A stretch of 64,000 nt of DNA from the NCBI RefSeq assembly GCF_020179425.1, contig NZ_JAILYM010000002.1:124001-188000 (forward strand), in the 5' to 3' direction. This DNA is from Novosphingobium percolationis. GTDB lineage: Bacteria > Pseudomonadota > Alphaproteobacteria > Sphingomonadales > Sphingomonadaceae. The notes beneath the pieces were generated by a model, which did not search any database, had not been told where the DNA came from, and saw only the letters and a program-made list of their open reading frames with translations. A program made the translations under genes and the position numbers. Shown piece after piece: positions 37,189-46,271 of the stretch (position 1 is the stretch's first letter; every line of letters begins with the position of its first letter).

Positions 37189-38034
37189 ATGACTCAGCAG
37201 CCGGTTTTCTTCCTTTCGCATGGCGGCGGCCCCTGGCCCTGGCTCGACGGCCCGTTCCGCGATGGATTCGCGTTGCTGGAGGCTTCGCTGAAGGCGATTC
37301 CGGCCATGTTGCCCGACCCTCCGCGCGCGGTGCTGGTGGTGTCCGGCCACTGGGAGGAACCGGGCTTTGCCGTATCGACGGCCGAGCAGCCGGGGATGGT
37401 CTATGACTATTACGGCTTTCCCGAGCACACCTACCACATCAGCTACCCCGCGCCCGGATCGCCGGAGGTAGCGCGGCGCGTGGTCGAACTGGGGCAGGCG
37501 GCGGGCATCCCGATCGCGACCGACCCGACACGCGGGTTCGATCACGGCACGTTCTCGATGCTCCAGCCGATCTACCCCGATGCGCAGGTGCCGGTGGTGA
37601 GCCTGGCCATGCGCGCCGATTACGACGTGGCCGCGCACATCGCGCTGGGCCGGGCGCTCGCCCCCTTGCGCGATGAAGGCGTGGTGATCGTGGGATCAGG
37701 CTTCACCTGGCACAACTTGCGCCGCTTCGATCCCAGCGCGCGCGCACCATCCGCCGCGTTCGACGGCTGGTTGCGCCATGCATTGACCGCAGTTTCGCCG
37801 CAGGACCGCGAGGCCGCGCTGCTCGGCTGGGAAGCGGCTCCGGCCGCGCGCGAGGCGCATCCGCGCGAGGATCACCTGATTCCGCTGATGGTCGCGGTCG
37901 GCGCGGCGGGCGGCGATCCGGGCACCTGCATCTATGCGCAGGACGACCTGCGGGGCGGGATAACGGCATCGTCGTACCGCTTCGGGCAGGACGTTACGCC
38001 GAGCGTGTTCGACCGGCTGCGGACGGCGGCCTAA
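37189..38034 (+). CDS. Class III extradiol ring-cleavage dioxygenase family (DODA-like)
   Basis: A 281-aa protein of the LigB / 4,5-DOPA-dioxygenase family, non-heme metal enzymes that open catechol-like rings. The landmarks are FFLSHGGGPWPW at the start (metal His), VLVVSGHWEEPGF (second metal His), YDYYGFPEHTYHISYPAPG, and TRGFDHGTFSMLQPIYPDA with the catalytic His-Gly, then GSGFTWHNLRRF and HPREDHLIPLMVAVGAAG. All these patterns match the family. The ATG with AGGA upstream was chosen; a TTG 18 bases upstream is possible. Substrate unknown. Its stop overlaps the convergent acetyltransferase gene by 4 bases. Confidence 0.88.
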   Translation: MTQQPVFFLSHGGGPWPWLDGPFRDGFALLEASLKAIPAMLPDPPRAVLVVSGHWEEPGFAVSTAEQPGMVYDYYGFPEHTYHISYPAPGSPEVARRVVELGQAAGIPIATDPTRGFDHGTFSMLQPIYPDAQVPVVSLAMRADYDVAAHIALGRALAPLRDEGVVIVGSGFTWHNLRRFDPSARAPSAAFDGWLRHALTAVSPQDREAALLGWEAAPAAREAHPREDHLIPLMVAVGAAGGDPGTCIYAQDDLRGGITASSYRFGQDVTPSVFDRLRTAA

Positions 38035-38468
38035 CGCCCGTCGAGGCGGCGGCTCATCGTGACGACGGCATCGTCCTGATAGCCGAGCGCTGTGTAGAAG
38101 GCCTTGGTGGCGAGGTTGTCGCTGCGCACCATGAACATCAGCTTGGGGCAGTCGCGCGCCTTGAGCCAGCCCTCGGCGGCGGCCATCAGCTTTGCCCCGA
38201 TGCCGCCGCGCGTGCGCGCAGGATCGACGCCGAGGTAGTAGACCCAGCCGCGATGCCCGTCGAAGCCGACCATGACCGCGCCCGCGATGGCGTCGTCGGC
38301 GTGTGCGAGCAGGACGGTGCTGGCAGGGCCTGCCAGCGCCATGCGGAAATCGGCATGGGGGTCGTTCCACGGGCGGGTGAGGCCTGCCGCCTGCCACAAG
38401 GCGACGGTCGCGGCTTCATCCTCGCCCTGCGCAGGGCGGATGATGCAATCTGCTTCGCGCCGCTCCAA
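38031..38468 (-). CDS. ypeA: GNAT family acetyltransferase, YpeA-like
   Basis: A 145-aa acetyl-CoA-dependent N-acetyltransferase. The segment ALWQAAGLTRPWNDPHADF and the block GFDGHRGWVYYLGVDPARTR, followed by GGIGAKLMAAAEGWLKARDC and AFYTALGYQDDAVVTMSRRL, align in order with Escherichia coli YpeA as I remember it. The acetyl-CoA pyrophosphate loop is RTRGGIG. The acceptor substrate is unknown. It is separated by only 4 bases from the thioesterase gene upstream on the same strand, so both are probably cotranscribed with guaA further upstream. Confidence 0.85.
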   Translation of the reverse strand: MERREADCIIRPAQGEDEAATVALWQAAGLTRPWNDPHADFRMALAGPASTVLLAHADDAIAGAVMVGFDGHRGWVYYLGVDPARTRGGIGAKLMAAAEGWLKARDCPKLMFMVRSDNLATKAFYTALGYQDDAVVTMSRRLDGR

Positions 38469-38472
38469 GCGG

Positions 38473-38916
38473 TCAGCCCTCTTCGGGCGGATGGATGAGC
38501 TTGGCTTCGAGGACCGCGCGCAAGGCTGGCGAGAGCGGGCTCGACCCTTCGGGCGTCGCCTGCACGAACGTGGTCGAGCACAGGCCGACGCACTGCTCGC
38601 CGCGGAACAGCCCCTGGCCCAGATCGTAGGAGGCCGTTCCGATCCGCAGGATGCCGGTCAGCACCTCGAGCTGGTCCTGGTAGAAGACCTCGGCAAGATA
38701 GGTCACGCGGCTGTCGGCGGTGACGATGCGGGTAAATTCGTCGCGGCCCGCCGCGTCGAAGACCGCGCGCGAGAACAGTGAGCGGGCCTCGTCGTAGTAG
38801 GCCGCGACGGCGATGTTGTTGATATGGCCGAGCCGGTCCTCATCGGTATAACGGGTCTGGATCGAACAGGCGTGCGGGTAGGGTGTCCGCGTCCGGCGCC
38901 ATGCTGGGGGCTTCAT
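38473..38916 (-). CDS. Acyl-CoA thioesterase family protein (hotdog fold)
   Basis: A 147-aa hotdog-fold enzyme of the 4-hydroxybenzoyl-CoA thioesterase/YbgC-like group that hydrolyses acyl-CoA. The N-terminal segment IQTRYTDEDRLGHINNIAVA carries the Asp and the HxN pattern used by the family, followed by YYDEARSLF. The beta-sheet part has VTYLAEVFYQDQLEVLTGIL. Substrate unknown. It lies 10 bases from the guaA stop and 4 bases from the acetyltransferase gene, forming a compact minus-strand unit. Confidence 0.83.
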   Translation of the reverse strand: MKPPAWRRTRTPYPHACSIQTRYTDEDRLGHINNIAVAAYYDEARSLFSRAVFDAAGRDEFTRIVTADSRVTYLAEVFYQDQLEVLTGILRIGTASYDLGQGLFRGEQCVGLCSTTFVQATPEGSSPLSPALRAVLEAKLIHPPEEG

Positions 38917-38926
38917 TGTCTCGGCC

Positions 38927-40486
<1,560 letters not shown>

Positions 40487-40721
40487 GGGCGGCGGATAGA
40501 GAGCATGGGCGATTCTGTCCAGATGCGGCGGGGGGCCAAGGCATACGGTTGCGCAAGGTGGATTGCGTTTACTGCAAGTCACTCGGCCTTGTTCGCATTT
40601 GCAGCATACGCCGAAAAGCGTATTTGCGGCCTCGTTCAGCAAGCTCCTGCAATCCACCACCCTGCCGGCGCCGATGAACTGGGAGACTGCCTGAGAGTGC
40701 CTCACAACAGGAGGACTACCC

Positions 40722-40805
40722 ATGCGCAGCATCGCATCTTATGTGCTGCCGATCATCATCGCGGCTGGCGTCAGCGGCATGATGTTCACCGCCACGCTCG
40801 TCTGA
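40722..40805 (+). CDS. 27-residue hydrophobic peptide gene
   Basis: A 28-codon ORF with a near-ideal ribosome-binding site (AGGAGG, 9 bases before the ATG). The peptide starts [16 protein letters not shown] and stays hydrophobic to its end, with two adjacent Met in the middle, so it should be a small single-pass membrane peptide. A strong terminator starts 30 bases after the stop, giving a complete small transcription unit between divergent guaA and the GluQ synthetase gene. No family recognised. The strong Shine-Dalgarno and the terminator argue that it is expressed. Confidence 0.65.
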   Translation: MRSIASYVLPIIIAAGVSGMMFTATLV

Positions 40806-40834
40806 GCGTTCGCGGTGCACGGCACTGAAAAGCC

Positions 40835-40869
40835 AAAACGGCTGCCCTGAACCTTGGGGCAGCCGTTTT
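40835..40869. terminator. Strong bidirectional intrinsic terminator
   Basis: AAAACGGCTGCCC (40835-40847) pairs perfectly with GGGCAGCCGTTTT (40857-40869) around a 9-base loop, giving a T-run on the + strand and, by symmetry, on the minus strand. It ends the 27-residue peptide gene transcript 34 bases before the next gene. Confidence 0.9.
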
Positions 40870-40902
40870 GCTTTATGCGCTGCACGTGATTAGCTTCGCA
40901 CC

Positions 40903-41748
40903 GTGACCATCACCCGCTTTGCCCCCAGCCCCAACGGGCCGCTGCACCTTGGCCATGCCTGGTCGGCCATTGTCGGGCACGACCGCGCCAAGGCCGACGA
41001 TGGGGCGTTCCTGCTGCGAATCGAGGACATCGACGGCGTGCGCAGCCGTCCTGAGCTGGCCGACGCGTTTCGTCGCGACCTTGAATGGCTGCGGCTCGAT
41101 TTCCGCGAAGTCGCGCCGCAATCGCAGCGCATTGCCACTTATCGCGATGCCGCCGATTCGCTGCGGGCGATGGGCCTGCTCTATCCGTGTCGCTGTACCC
41201 GAACCGAAATCGCGGCGGCCGCGACGCGAATGGGGCCGGACGGACCGGTCTATCCCGGTACTTGCCTGCACCGCCCGATCGCCCCCGCACCGGGCGTGGT
41301 CTGGCGGCTGGACATGGAGCAGGCGACCGACCTGTGCGGGCCGCTGACGTGGCTCGACGAACGGCGCGGCGAGCAGCAAGCGCGACCCGAAGTGTTCGGC
41401 GACGTGGTGCTGTGGCGCAAGGATGCGCCCGCCAGCTATCACCTCGCCGCCACGCTGGACGACGCTGCCGATGGTGTGACCTGCGTGACGCGCGGACTGG
41501 ATCTGTTCCACGCCAGCCACGTCCATCGGCTGTTGCAGGCTTTGCTGGGGCTGGAGGTTCCGGTGTGGCACCACCATTCGCTGCTGGTGGAGGCCGATGG
41601 GCGCAAGCTTGCCAAGCGGCGCGATGCGCCCGCGCTGTCGGACCGGCGGCTGGCAGGCGAGGACGGGCGCGCGGTCGCCGCCGAACTGCGCCATGGTCTT
41701 TTGGACACTGGCATTTCCTTTGCTGACACCCTATTTCAGTCAGCATGA
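40903..41748 (+). CDS. gluQ: Glutamyl-queuosine tRNA(Asp) synthetase
   Basis: A 281-aa paralogue of glutamyl-tRNA synthetase without the anticodon-binding domain; it attaches glutamate to queuosine-34 of tRNA(Asp). HLGH at residues 15-18 is the HIGH motif and KLAKR at 235-239 the KMSKS motif. C96, C98 and C121 with the PCRCTR and YPGTC motifs form the zinc site typical of GluQRS. RFAPSPNGPLHLGH is diagnostic of the class. The start is GTG, 34 bases after a terminator. Its stop overlaps the HIG1 gene (ATGA). Confidence 0.93.
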   Translation: MTITRFAPSPNGPLHLGHAWSAIVGHDRAKADDGAFLLRIEDIDGVRSRPELADAFRRDLEWLRLDFREVAPQSQRIATYRDAADSLRAMGLLYPCRCTRTEIAAAATRMGPDGPVYPGTCLHRPIAPAPGVVWRLDMEQATDLCGPLTWLDERRGEQQARPEVFGDVVLWRKDAPASYHLAATLDDAADGVTCVTRGLDLFHASHVHRLLQALLGLEVPVWHHHSLLVEADGRKLAKRRDAPALSDRRLAGEDGRAVAAELRHGLLDTGISFADTLFQSA

Positions 41749-41972
41749 CCTATGTCCTGATCCCGCTCCTGCTCATTTTCATGGGCCTTGCCGCCTACTC
41801 GCTGGTGCGGGGTATCGTGGCCTTCCTGAACACCACGCGCGAGGGGCTTGAACACGGCGATGAAGGCATCAAGGACATGCAGCTGCTGCAGAACAAGATG
41901 ATGTTCAACCGCATCAAGTACCAGGGACTGGCGGTCGCGGTCGTGGCAGTCCTGCTTGCGATGGCGCGCTGA
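41745..41972 (+). CDS. HIG1 domain protein
   Basis: A 75-aa membrane protein with two hydrophobic helices: MTYVLIPLLLIFMGLAAYSL and, at the end, YQGLAVAVVAVLLAMAR, joined by a polar loop that holds NKMMFNRIKYQG, a match to the HIG1/Rcf1 signature (R-x-x-x-Q-like). Bacterial homologues associate with cytochrome oxidases or respiration, so a role at the inner membrane is likely. The start overlaps the gluQ stop. The adenosyltransferase gene follows 25 bases later on the same strand. Confidence 0.85.
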   Translation: MTYVLIPLLLIFMGLAAYSLVRGIVAFLNTTREGLEHGDEGIKDMQLLQNKMMFNRIKYQGLAVAVVAVLLAMAR

Positions 41973-41997
41973 CGAAAAGCGCGTTAGGCGCGGCTTC

Positions 41998-42561
41998 ATG
42001 GTCAAGCTCAACAAGATCTACACCCGTACCGGCGACAACGGCACCACCGGGCTTGTCGATGGATCGCGCCGCGCCAAGTGCGATGCGCGGATGCAGGCGA
42101 TCGGCGAAGTCGACGAACTGAACAGCGCGGTCGGCCTTGCCGCCGTGGCAGCCAGCGATGGCACGGCGCGCGATCTGCGCCGCATCCAGAACGACCTGTT
42201 CGATCTCGGCGCCGACCTTGCCACGCCCGGCGAGGACTTCACGCCGTCGGAGATGGTACTGCGCGTGGTTCCGTCGCAGGTCGACTGGCTCGAAGCGGCG
42301 ATCGATGCGCTCAACGAAAACCTGCCCCCGCTGACCAGCTTCATCCTGCCCGGCGGCAGCGAGGCGGCGGCGCGGGTGCACCTTGCCCGCTCGATCGCGC
42401 GGCGGGCAGAGCGTGCGGCGGTGGCGCTGGCGCAGGCCGAGCCGGTAAACCCGGCGGCGCTGGGCTATCTCAACCGCCTGTCGGACTACCTGTTCGTGCT
42501 CGCCCGCGCGACCAATGCCGGGGGCGATCCGTTGTGGGTTCCCGGCGCCTCGCGGGGCTGA
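41998..42561 (+). CDS. ATP:cob(I)alamin adenosyltransferase, PduO type
   Basis: A 187-aa enzyme that adenosylates cobalamin to coenzyme B12. The N-terminus MVKLNKIYTRTGDNGTTGL carries the ATP-binding TRTGDxGxTxL signature, then EVDELNSAVGLA and, in the C-terminal helix bundle, FILPGGSEAAARVHLARSIA with RRAERAAV and LNRLSDYLFVLAR. All are conserved in PduO-type enzymes. The ATG gives the normal N-terminus. It is encoded after the HIG1 gene and before the dehydrogenase, all on the + strand. Confidence 0.94.
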   Translation: MVKLNKIYTRTGDNGTTGLVDGSRRAKCDARMQAIGEVDELNSAVGLAAVAASDGTARDLRRIQNDLFDLGADLATPGEDFTPSEMVLRVVPSQVDWLEAAIDALNENLPPLTSFILPGGSEAAARVHLARSIARRAERAAVALAQAEPVNPAALGYLNRLSDYLFVLARATNAGGDPLWVPGASRG

Positions 42562-42636
42562 TTGCCACGCTGCCATTGCAAGCGTAATCCGCCGTCCGTT
42601 TCAACGGGCGCAGGCCCAGATCGCGGAGGCAATGCG

Positions 42637-43506
42637 ATGCAGACGGTAGCGGTGATCGGGGCAGGCCAGATGGGTTCGGGCATTGCCCAGGTGGTGGCGC
42701 AGGCGGGGCTGAAGGTCCTGCTCTCGGACGTCGATGTCGCGCTGGCGGAGAAGGCGAAGGCGAAGATCGCCAAGGGCCTTTCGCGGCTGGTCGAGAAGGA
42801 CAAGATCGCGGCCGCCGATGCGGAGGCGGCGCTGGCGCTGATCGTGCCGGTGGGCGACTATGCGCCAATGGCCGAGGCCGATCTGATCATCGAGGCCGCG
42901 ACCGAGCGCGAGGAGATCAAGCACCGCATCTTCGAAGCCGCGGGCAAGGTTCTGCGCGCCGATGCGATCATGGCATCGAACACCAGCTCGATCCCCATCA
43001 CGCGCATGGCGGTGTCCTCGCCCGATCCTTCGCGCTTCATCGGCGTGCACTTCTTCAATCCGGTGCCGGTGATGAAGCTGGTCGAGGTGATCCCCGGCCT
43101 TGCCACCTCGGCGGCGACCGTGGACGCGGTCAAGGGCTTCGTCGCGCGGCTGGGCAAGGAGGCCGTGCAGTCCGAGGACGAGGCAGGGTTCATCGTCAAC
43201 CGCATCCTCGTGCCCATGCTCAACGAAGCCGTGTTCGTACTGGGGTCGGGCACGGCGAGCGTGGCCGACATCGACAAGGGTTGCCGCCTTGGCCTGAACC
43301 ATCCGATGGGCCCGCTGGAACTGGCCGACTTCATCGGGCTCGACACCTGCCTGGAAATCATGCGCGTGATCCACGCCAGCACGGGGGATTCGAAGTACCG
43401 GCCCGCACCGCTGCTCGCCAAGTACGTCGAAGCCGGCTGGCTCGGCCGCAAGAGCGGGCGCGGCTTCTACGACTATGCGGGCGAGGTGCCGGTCCCGACG
43501 CGCTGA
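42637..43506 (+). CDS. 3-hydroxyacyl-CoA (3-hydroxybutyryl-CoA) dehydrogenase
   Basis: A 289-aa NAD-dependent dehydrogenase of fatty-acid or butyrate/PHB metabolism. The Rossmann motif GAGQMGSG lies at residues 8-15, the catalytic His in GVHFFNPVPVMKLVEVI (His138, paired Glu150), and the C-terminal helical domain has LGLNHPMGPLELADFIGLD and GRGFYDY near the end. The length is that of single-domain enzymes such as Hbd or PaaH, without a crotonase fusion. GCGGAGG precedes the ATG. A sharp EcfG-type promoter begins right after its stop codon. Confidence 0.94.
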   Translation: MQTVAVIGAGQMGSGIAQVVAQAGLKVLLSDVDVALAEKAKAKIAKGLSRLVEKDKIAAADAEAALALIVPVGDYAPMAEADLIIEAATEREEIKHRIFEAAGKVLRADAIMASNTSSIPITRMAVSSPDPSRFIGVHFFNPVPVMKLVEVIPGLATSAATVDAVKGFVARLGKEAVQSEDEAGFIVNRILVPMLNEAVFVLGSGTASVADIDKGCRLGLNHPMGPLELADFIGLDTCLEIMRVIHASTGDSKYRPAPLLAKYVEAGWLGRKSGRGFYDYAGEVPVPTR

Positions 43507-43507
43507 G

Positions 43508-43533
43508 GGAACGGCCTGCACGGCATGGGCGTT
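43508..43533 (+). promoter_or_regulatory. EcfG general-stress promoter
   Basis: GGAAC (43508-43512), a 17-base spacer and CGTT (43530-43533) are an exact match to the alphaproteobacterial EcfG consensus GGAAC-N16/17-CGTT. It starts one base after the previous stop codon. Transcription from about 43540 would give a 19-base leader with AAGGAG before the acidic protein's ATG. Confidence 0.8.
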
Positions 43534-43558
43534 ATCTCCTACGCAAGGAGATACGCTC

Positions 43559-43885
43559 ATGACCGACCGCAAAACCGCTGATGGCGCGCCCGAGGCGCAC
43601 AACGTCGAGCAGGATGACGAAGGCGCGCAGGCACAGACCCTGGCCGACGAAGCGCTGGCCCGCGCGCGCGCCGGGTCCGGCGACGAGGGTGAGACCACCC
43701 ACGCCGACGACCATGGCGACGCGCCGGGCGATGGCACGCCCGACGTGGTCGATCACATGAAGCAGATGGTCAGTTCGGGCCGGATCGACATGGATGCGTT
43801 CCGGGGCGAGCGCAGCGACGATGACGAAGAGGGTATGTACGGCGAGCAGGGCATCGAGGACGACGCCCCGCGTGGTGCCGAATAG
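43559..43885 (+). CDS. Small acidic protein under EcfG control
   Basis: A 108-aa, strongly acidic and hydrophilic protein with no predicted fold, signal or membrane helix. It is low in hydrophobic residues and rich in Asp, Glu, Gly and Ala; a single ordered-looking segment is DVVDHMKQMVSSGRIDMDAF. The family is not recognised. The EcfG-type promoter directly upstream and AAGGAG before the ATG mark it as a stress-inducible gene; a hydrophilic, stress-linked role such as protein protection is a guess. It ends 5 bases from the convergent membrane protein gene. Confidence 0.72.
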   Translation: MTDRKTADGAPEAHNVEQDDEGAQAQTLADEALARARAGSGDEGETTHADDHGDAPGDGTPDVVDHMKQMVSSGRIDMDAFRGERSDDDEEGMYGEQGIEDDAPRGAE

Positions 43886-43890
43886 GGCGA

Positions 43891-44208
43891 CTATTGTGCG
43901 CCGGGCTCGCCGAAGGCGGGTTCCTTGGCCGCGTTCTGCGGCAGGTCGCTGACTTGCGAGGTGACGTCGCGGCCATTGTCGTAGACGCGCACCTCGTAGT
44001 ACTTCTGGCTGCCGGGGGCGGCTTCTTCCTGCGCGGGCGCGGGTTCTTCGGCCGCCCACCGTGCAAACTTTGCCTTGGGATCCTCGCTCGGCTGTGCGGC
44101 GGGGGCAGGGGCGCTTTCCATGCTGCGCGAGGCGAGACCGATCGCGGCGCCCAGGATGAGCAGGCCCCAGATCATGGCGAACCAGCGATTGCGAAACAGA
44201 ATTTCCAT
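43891..44208 (-). CDS. Small membrane-anchored hypothetical protein
   Basis: A 105-aa protein starting MEILFRNRWFAMIWGLLILG, with a single hydrophobic helix at about residues 8-26, then a Pro/Ala/Glu-rich extracytoplasmic part with KYYEVRVYDNGRDVTSQ and a disordered tail. The family is not recognised. The N-terminal layout (short basic start, FRxRW, one helix) is shared with the 44704-44916 protein, suggesting distant paralogues. GGAG precedes the ATG. It is convergent to the acidic stress gene. Confidence 0.7.
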   Translation of the reverse strand: MEILFRNRWFAMIWGLLILGAAIGLASRSMESAPAPAAQPSEDPKAKFARWAAEEPAPAQEEAAPGSQKYYEVRVYDNGRDVTSQVSDLPQNAAKEPAFGEPGAQ

Positions 44209-44351
44209 GCGCCGCGCTCCGTCGGATTCCGGGTCGTTTGCGCGGGATTCTAGCAAGTCAGGATTAACGATCTGCCAAGATTGATGCTGTCCCTTGCAGC
44301 GGCTGCAGTGCGGTTCCAAAGCTGGGGTTTTCAACGCGGAGCCTGCGCGCC

Positions 44352-44699
44352 TTGCCAACGATCCTGCTGCTGATCATCTCGAACCTGTTTATGACCACCG
44401 CCTGGTACTGGCACTTGCGCGGCGGGCCGCAGGTAGCGGAAAGCCGCCCTGTACTGCTGGTGATCGCGGTCAGCTGGGGGCTGGCGCTCGTCGAATACTG
44501 CTTTGCCGTGCCCGCCAACCGTATCGGTTATGCCCATGGCTGGAGCGCGGGCCAGCTCAAAGTAGTGCAGGAGGCGATCGCGCTGGTCGTGTTCGGCGGC
44601 TTCATGGTCTTCGTCCTGGGCGAACCGCTGCACTGGCGGCACTTCGCTGCCTTCGCCTGCCTGATGGCGGCGGTGGGCTTCCTGTTCGTGGGGCGCTGA
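44352..44699 (+). CDS. DMT-superfamily small transporter-like protein (DUF486)
   Basis: A 115-aa membrane protein with four hydrophobic helices, of the DUF486/DMT type: PTILLLIISNLFMTTAWYWH at the start, SWGLALVEYCFAVPANRIGY in helix two, then GQLKVVQEAIALVVFGGFMV and a final LMAAVGFLFVGR helix. The QEAIALVVF segment is typical of this family. The transported compound is unknown. The start is TTG. It is divergent from the small membrane protein gene upstream and ends 4 bases from the convergent gene. Confidence 0.8.
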   Translation: MPTILLLIISNLFMTTAWYWHLRGGPQVAESRPVLLVIAVSWGLALVEYCFAVPANRIGYAHGWSAGQLKVVQEAIALVVFGGFMVFVLGEPLHWRHFAAFACLMAAVGFLFVGR

Positions 44700-44703
44700 G
44701 CCT

Positions 44704-44916
44704 TCAGCCTTCCTTGGGCGGGTCCTTGGCCCAAGGATTGACGTGGGCGTGTTCGCTCGGCTGGTCGCTGGGGGTTTCGTCGGCGCTTGGCGTCAGGCGC
44801 CAGGCAGTGACGAGAATGCCCGCCGCCCAAAACAGGGCCGACCAGCGGCTGCGGAAGATCCGGCTATATCCAACACCCAGCATGGCTGCGCAGCCTAGCG
44901 GCGAAGGGTTAAGCAT
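44704..44916 (-). CDS. Small single-pass membrane protein
   Basis: A 70-aa protein, or 59 aa from the internal ATG at 44883 (MLGVGYSRIFRSRWSALFWA). It has one membrane helix at about residues 25-41 and a polar C-terminal tail rich in Pro, Ser, Glu and Asp (DQPSEHAHVNPWAKDPPKEG). It is not recognised as a known family. The short basic head and FRSRW motif before the helix recall the 43891-44208 protein on the same strand, which flanks the DUF486 gene on its other side. Confidence 0.6.
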   Translation of the reverse strand: MLNPSPLGCAAMLGVGYSRIFRSRWSALFWAAGILVTAWRLTPSADETPSDQPSEHAHVNPWAKDPPKEG

Positions 44917-45018
44917 TTCCTGATCGTCGATCTTGCCTCAGGTATAGGCCTAAGGCACTGTCCTATGGATCTTTTTCCGGAACTGATCCGGTGCCCCGTG
45001 CATTGCACGATGCTGCCC

Positions 45019-45489
45019 ATGATCCCGTTCCCCAAGCTCGCCGCGCTTTGCGGCTTCGCCCTGCTGACCGCCTGCGCCGTCCCCTCCCCGCCTTCGGACC
45101 CCGCCTTGTTGCGCGCCGATGGCGAGCGTGCGCGCTTTGGCCCTTGCGCGCCGGGGCCGCGCGTCACCTGCGTCGTCGATGGCGACACCTTCTGGTATCG
45201 TGGCACCAAGATTCGCATCGCCGACATCAACGCGCCCGAAGTAAGCCATCCCTCGTGCCCGCGCGAAGCGGCGCTGGGCGCGGCGGCGACGCGGCGACTG
45301 ACCGAGCTACTGAACGCCGGTCCGTTCACGCTGGCGGTGGAAGGCAAGCGCGACACCGACCGCTATGGCCGGGCGCTGCGCGTGGTGGCGCGCCGGGGTG
45401 AAAGCCTGGGGCTCCGGCTTGAGCGCGAAGGACTGGCCGAACGCTGGAGGGGGCGGCGCGGCGACTGGTGCGGCGGCGTTGCTGCTTAA
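45019..45489 (+). CDS. Thermonuclease-like lipoprotein
   Basis: A 156-aa protein with a lipoprotein signal (LCGFALLTAC, lipid Cys near residue 18), followed by a staphylococcal nuclease-like (SNase, TNase) domain: VVDGDTFWYRGTKIRIADIN, APEVSHPSC, and later DTDRYGRALRVVARRG, which carry the calcium and catalytic Asp/Arg pattern of the family (the R in KIRI and the E in APE). Likely exported nuclease anchored in the outer membrane or facing the periplasm. An upstream ATG at 45010 is possible. Its stop overlaps the convergent TetR gene. Confidence 0.83.
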   Translation: MIPFPKLAALCGFALLTACAVPSPPSDPALLRADGERARFGPCAPGPRVTCVVDGDTFWYRGTKIRIADINAPEVSHPSCPREAALGAAATRRLTELLNAGPFTLAVEGKRDTDRYGRALRVVARRGESLGLRLEREGLAERWRGRRGDWCGGVAA

Positions 45490-46121
45490 GCGGCGCGCAG
45501 GTCGGTCACGCCCTTCGCCCCGCGATCGGCGGCGGACAGGCCATCGAAGACGGCGTCGATGATCCGCGCGAGCTTTTCTTCGGTCAGCCGCTCCATGAAC
45601 ATGGCCATGGTGTTGATCGCGCAATAGGGGGCGACCATCTGGTTGACGAGGCTGATCGTCTCGTCGACGCCGAGGCCGTTGAAATGGCCTTCGCCCATCG
45701 CCTCGCCGATGATCATGCCGAGGTAGTGGTCGGCAAGGTCGACGTAGCTGCGCACCTGCTCGAAATGTTCGTTGCCGATGTCGATGTAGCTCTGGAACGC
45801 CACCGGATCGGCCTGGTAGTGCTTGCGCATCATGGTGAAACGGCGCGCGAAGAATTCGTACATCTTGCGCCGCGCGGGCAATTCGCTGGCGACAACCTCT
45901 TCCATCGCGGCGACCTTGGGGCGGAACCAGTATTCCGCCAGCGCCTCCATCAGCGCGTCCTTGTCCTCGAAGTAGCGATAGACGGTGGCGGGGGACATCC
46001 CCGCACGGATCGCCAGTTCCTGCATGGTGAGCGCCGGGGTGCCGCGCTCTTCGAGCAGGGTAGTGGCGATTTCGACCAGACGTTCGCGGGTCGCCTCGAT
46101 ATCGGTCTGGGCGCGGGTCAT
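45486..46121 (-). CDS. TetR-family transcriptional regulator
   Basis: A 211-aa regulator with an N-terminal TetR HTH at about residues 12-58 (LVEIATTLLEERGTPALTMQ, then LAIRAGMSPATVYRYFEDK) and a helical C-terminal ligand domain. AGGAAG precedes the ATG, and the longer open frame upstream is only antisense to the next gene. It is divergent from the 5'-nucleotidase-like lipoprotein gene; a TTGCAA-N3-TTGCAA dyad in the spacer could be its operator. Its stop overlaps the nuclease-like gene by 4 bases. Confidence 0.86.
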   Translation of the reverse strand: MTRAQTDIEATRERLVEIATTLLEERGTPALTMQELAIRAGMSPATVYRYFEDKDALMEALAEYWFRPKVAAMEEVVASELPARRKMYEFFARRFTMMRKHYQADPVAFQSYIDIGNEHFEQVRSYVDLADHYLGMIIGEAMGEGHFNGLGVDETISLVNQMVAPYCAINTMAMFMERLTEEKLARIIDAVFDGLSAADRGAKGVTDLRAA

Positions 46122-46242
46122 CGCTGCTTCCTGTTGGGCAGGGGATTTGTTTCTTTCGCGATTGTAGGGTGTGGCCGCGATGGTTTCAATGAACCGACGT
46201 GCCTTCCTTGCGTCACAAGGCTGGGCTAGATCCGCCATGCTA

Positions 46243-46257
46243 TTGCAACGCTTGCAA
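46243..46257. promoter_or_regulatory. Palindrome upstream of the nucleotidase gene
   Basis: TTGCAA, CGC, TTGCAA form a perfect dyad 15 bases before the ATG of the 5'-nucleotidase-like gene and in the divergent spacer with the TetR gene. A repressor site at this position would block transcription or translation start. Confidence 0.45.
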
Positions 46258-46271
46258 AAAAAGGATTGCCC

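Noticed and set aside
43533..43553. Perfect 8-bp hairpin TATCTCCT/AGGAGATA covering the ribosome site of the acidic protein, as an RNA thermometer.
   Set aside because: The EcfG promoter predicts a start near 43540, so the left arm would not be in the transcript and cannot mask the ribosome site.
44979..45004. EcfG-like pair GGAAC-N17-CATT before the nuclease lipoprotein gene.
   Set aside because: The -10 part has a mismatch in the key CG and the start would fall only about 8 bases from the ATG.
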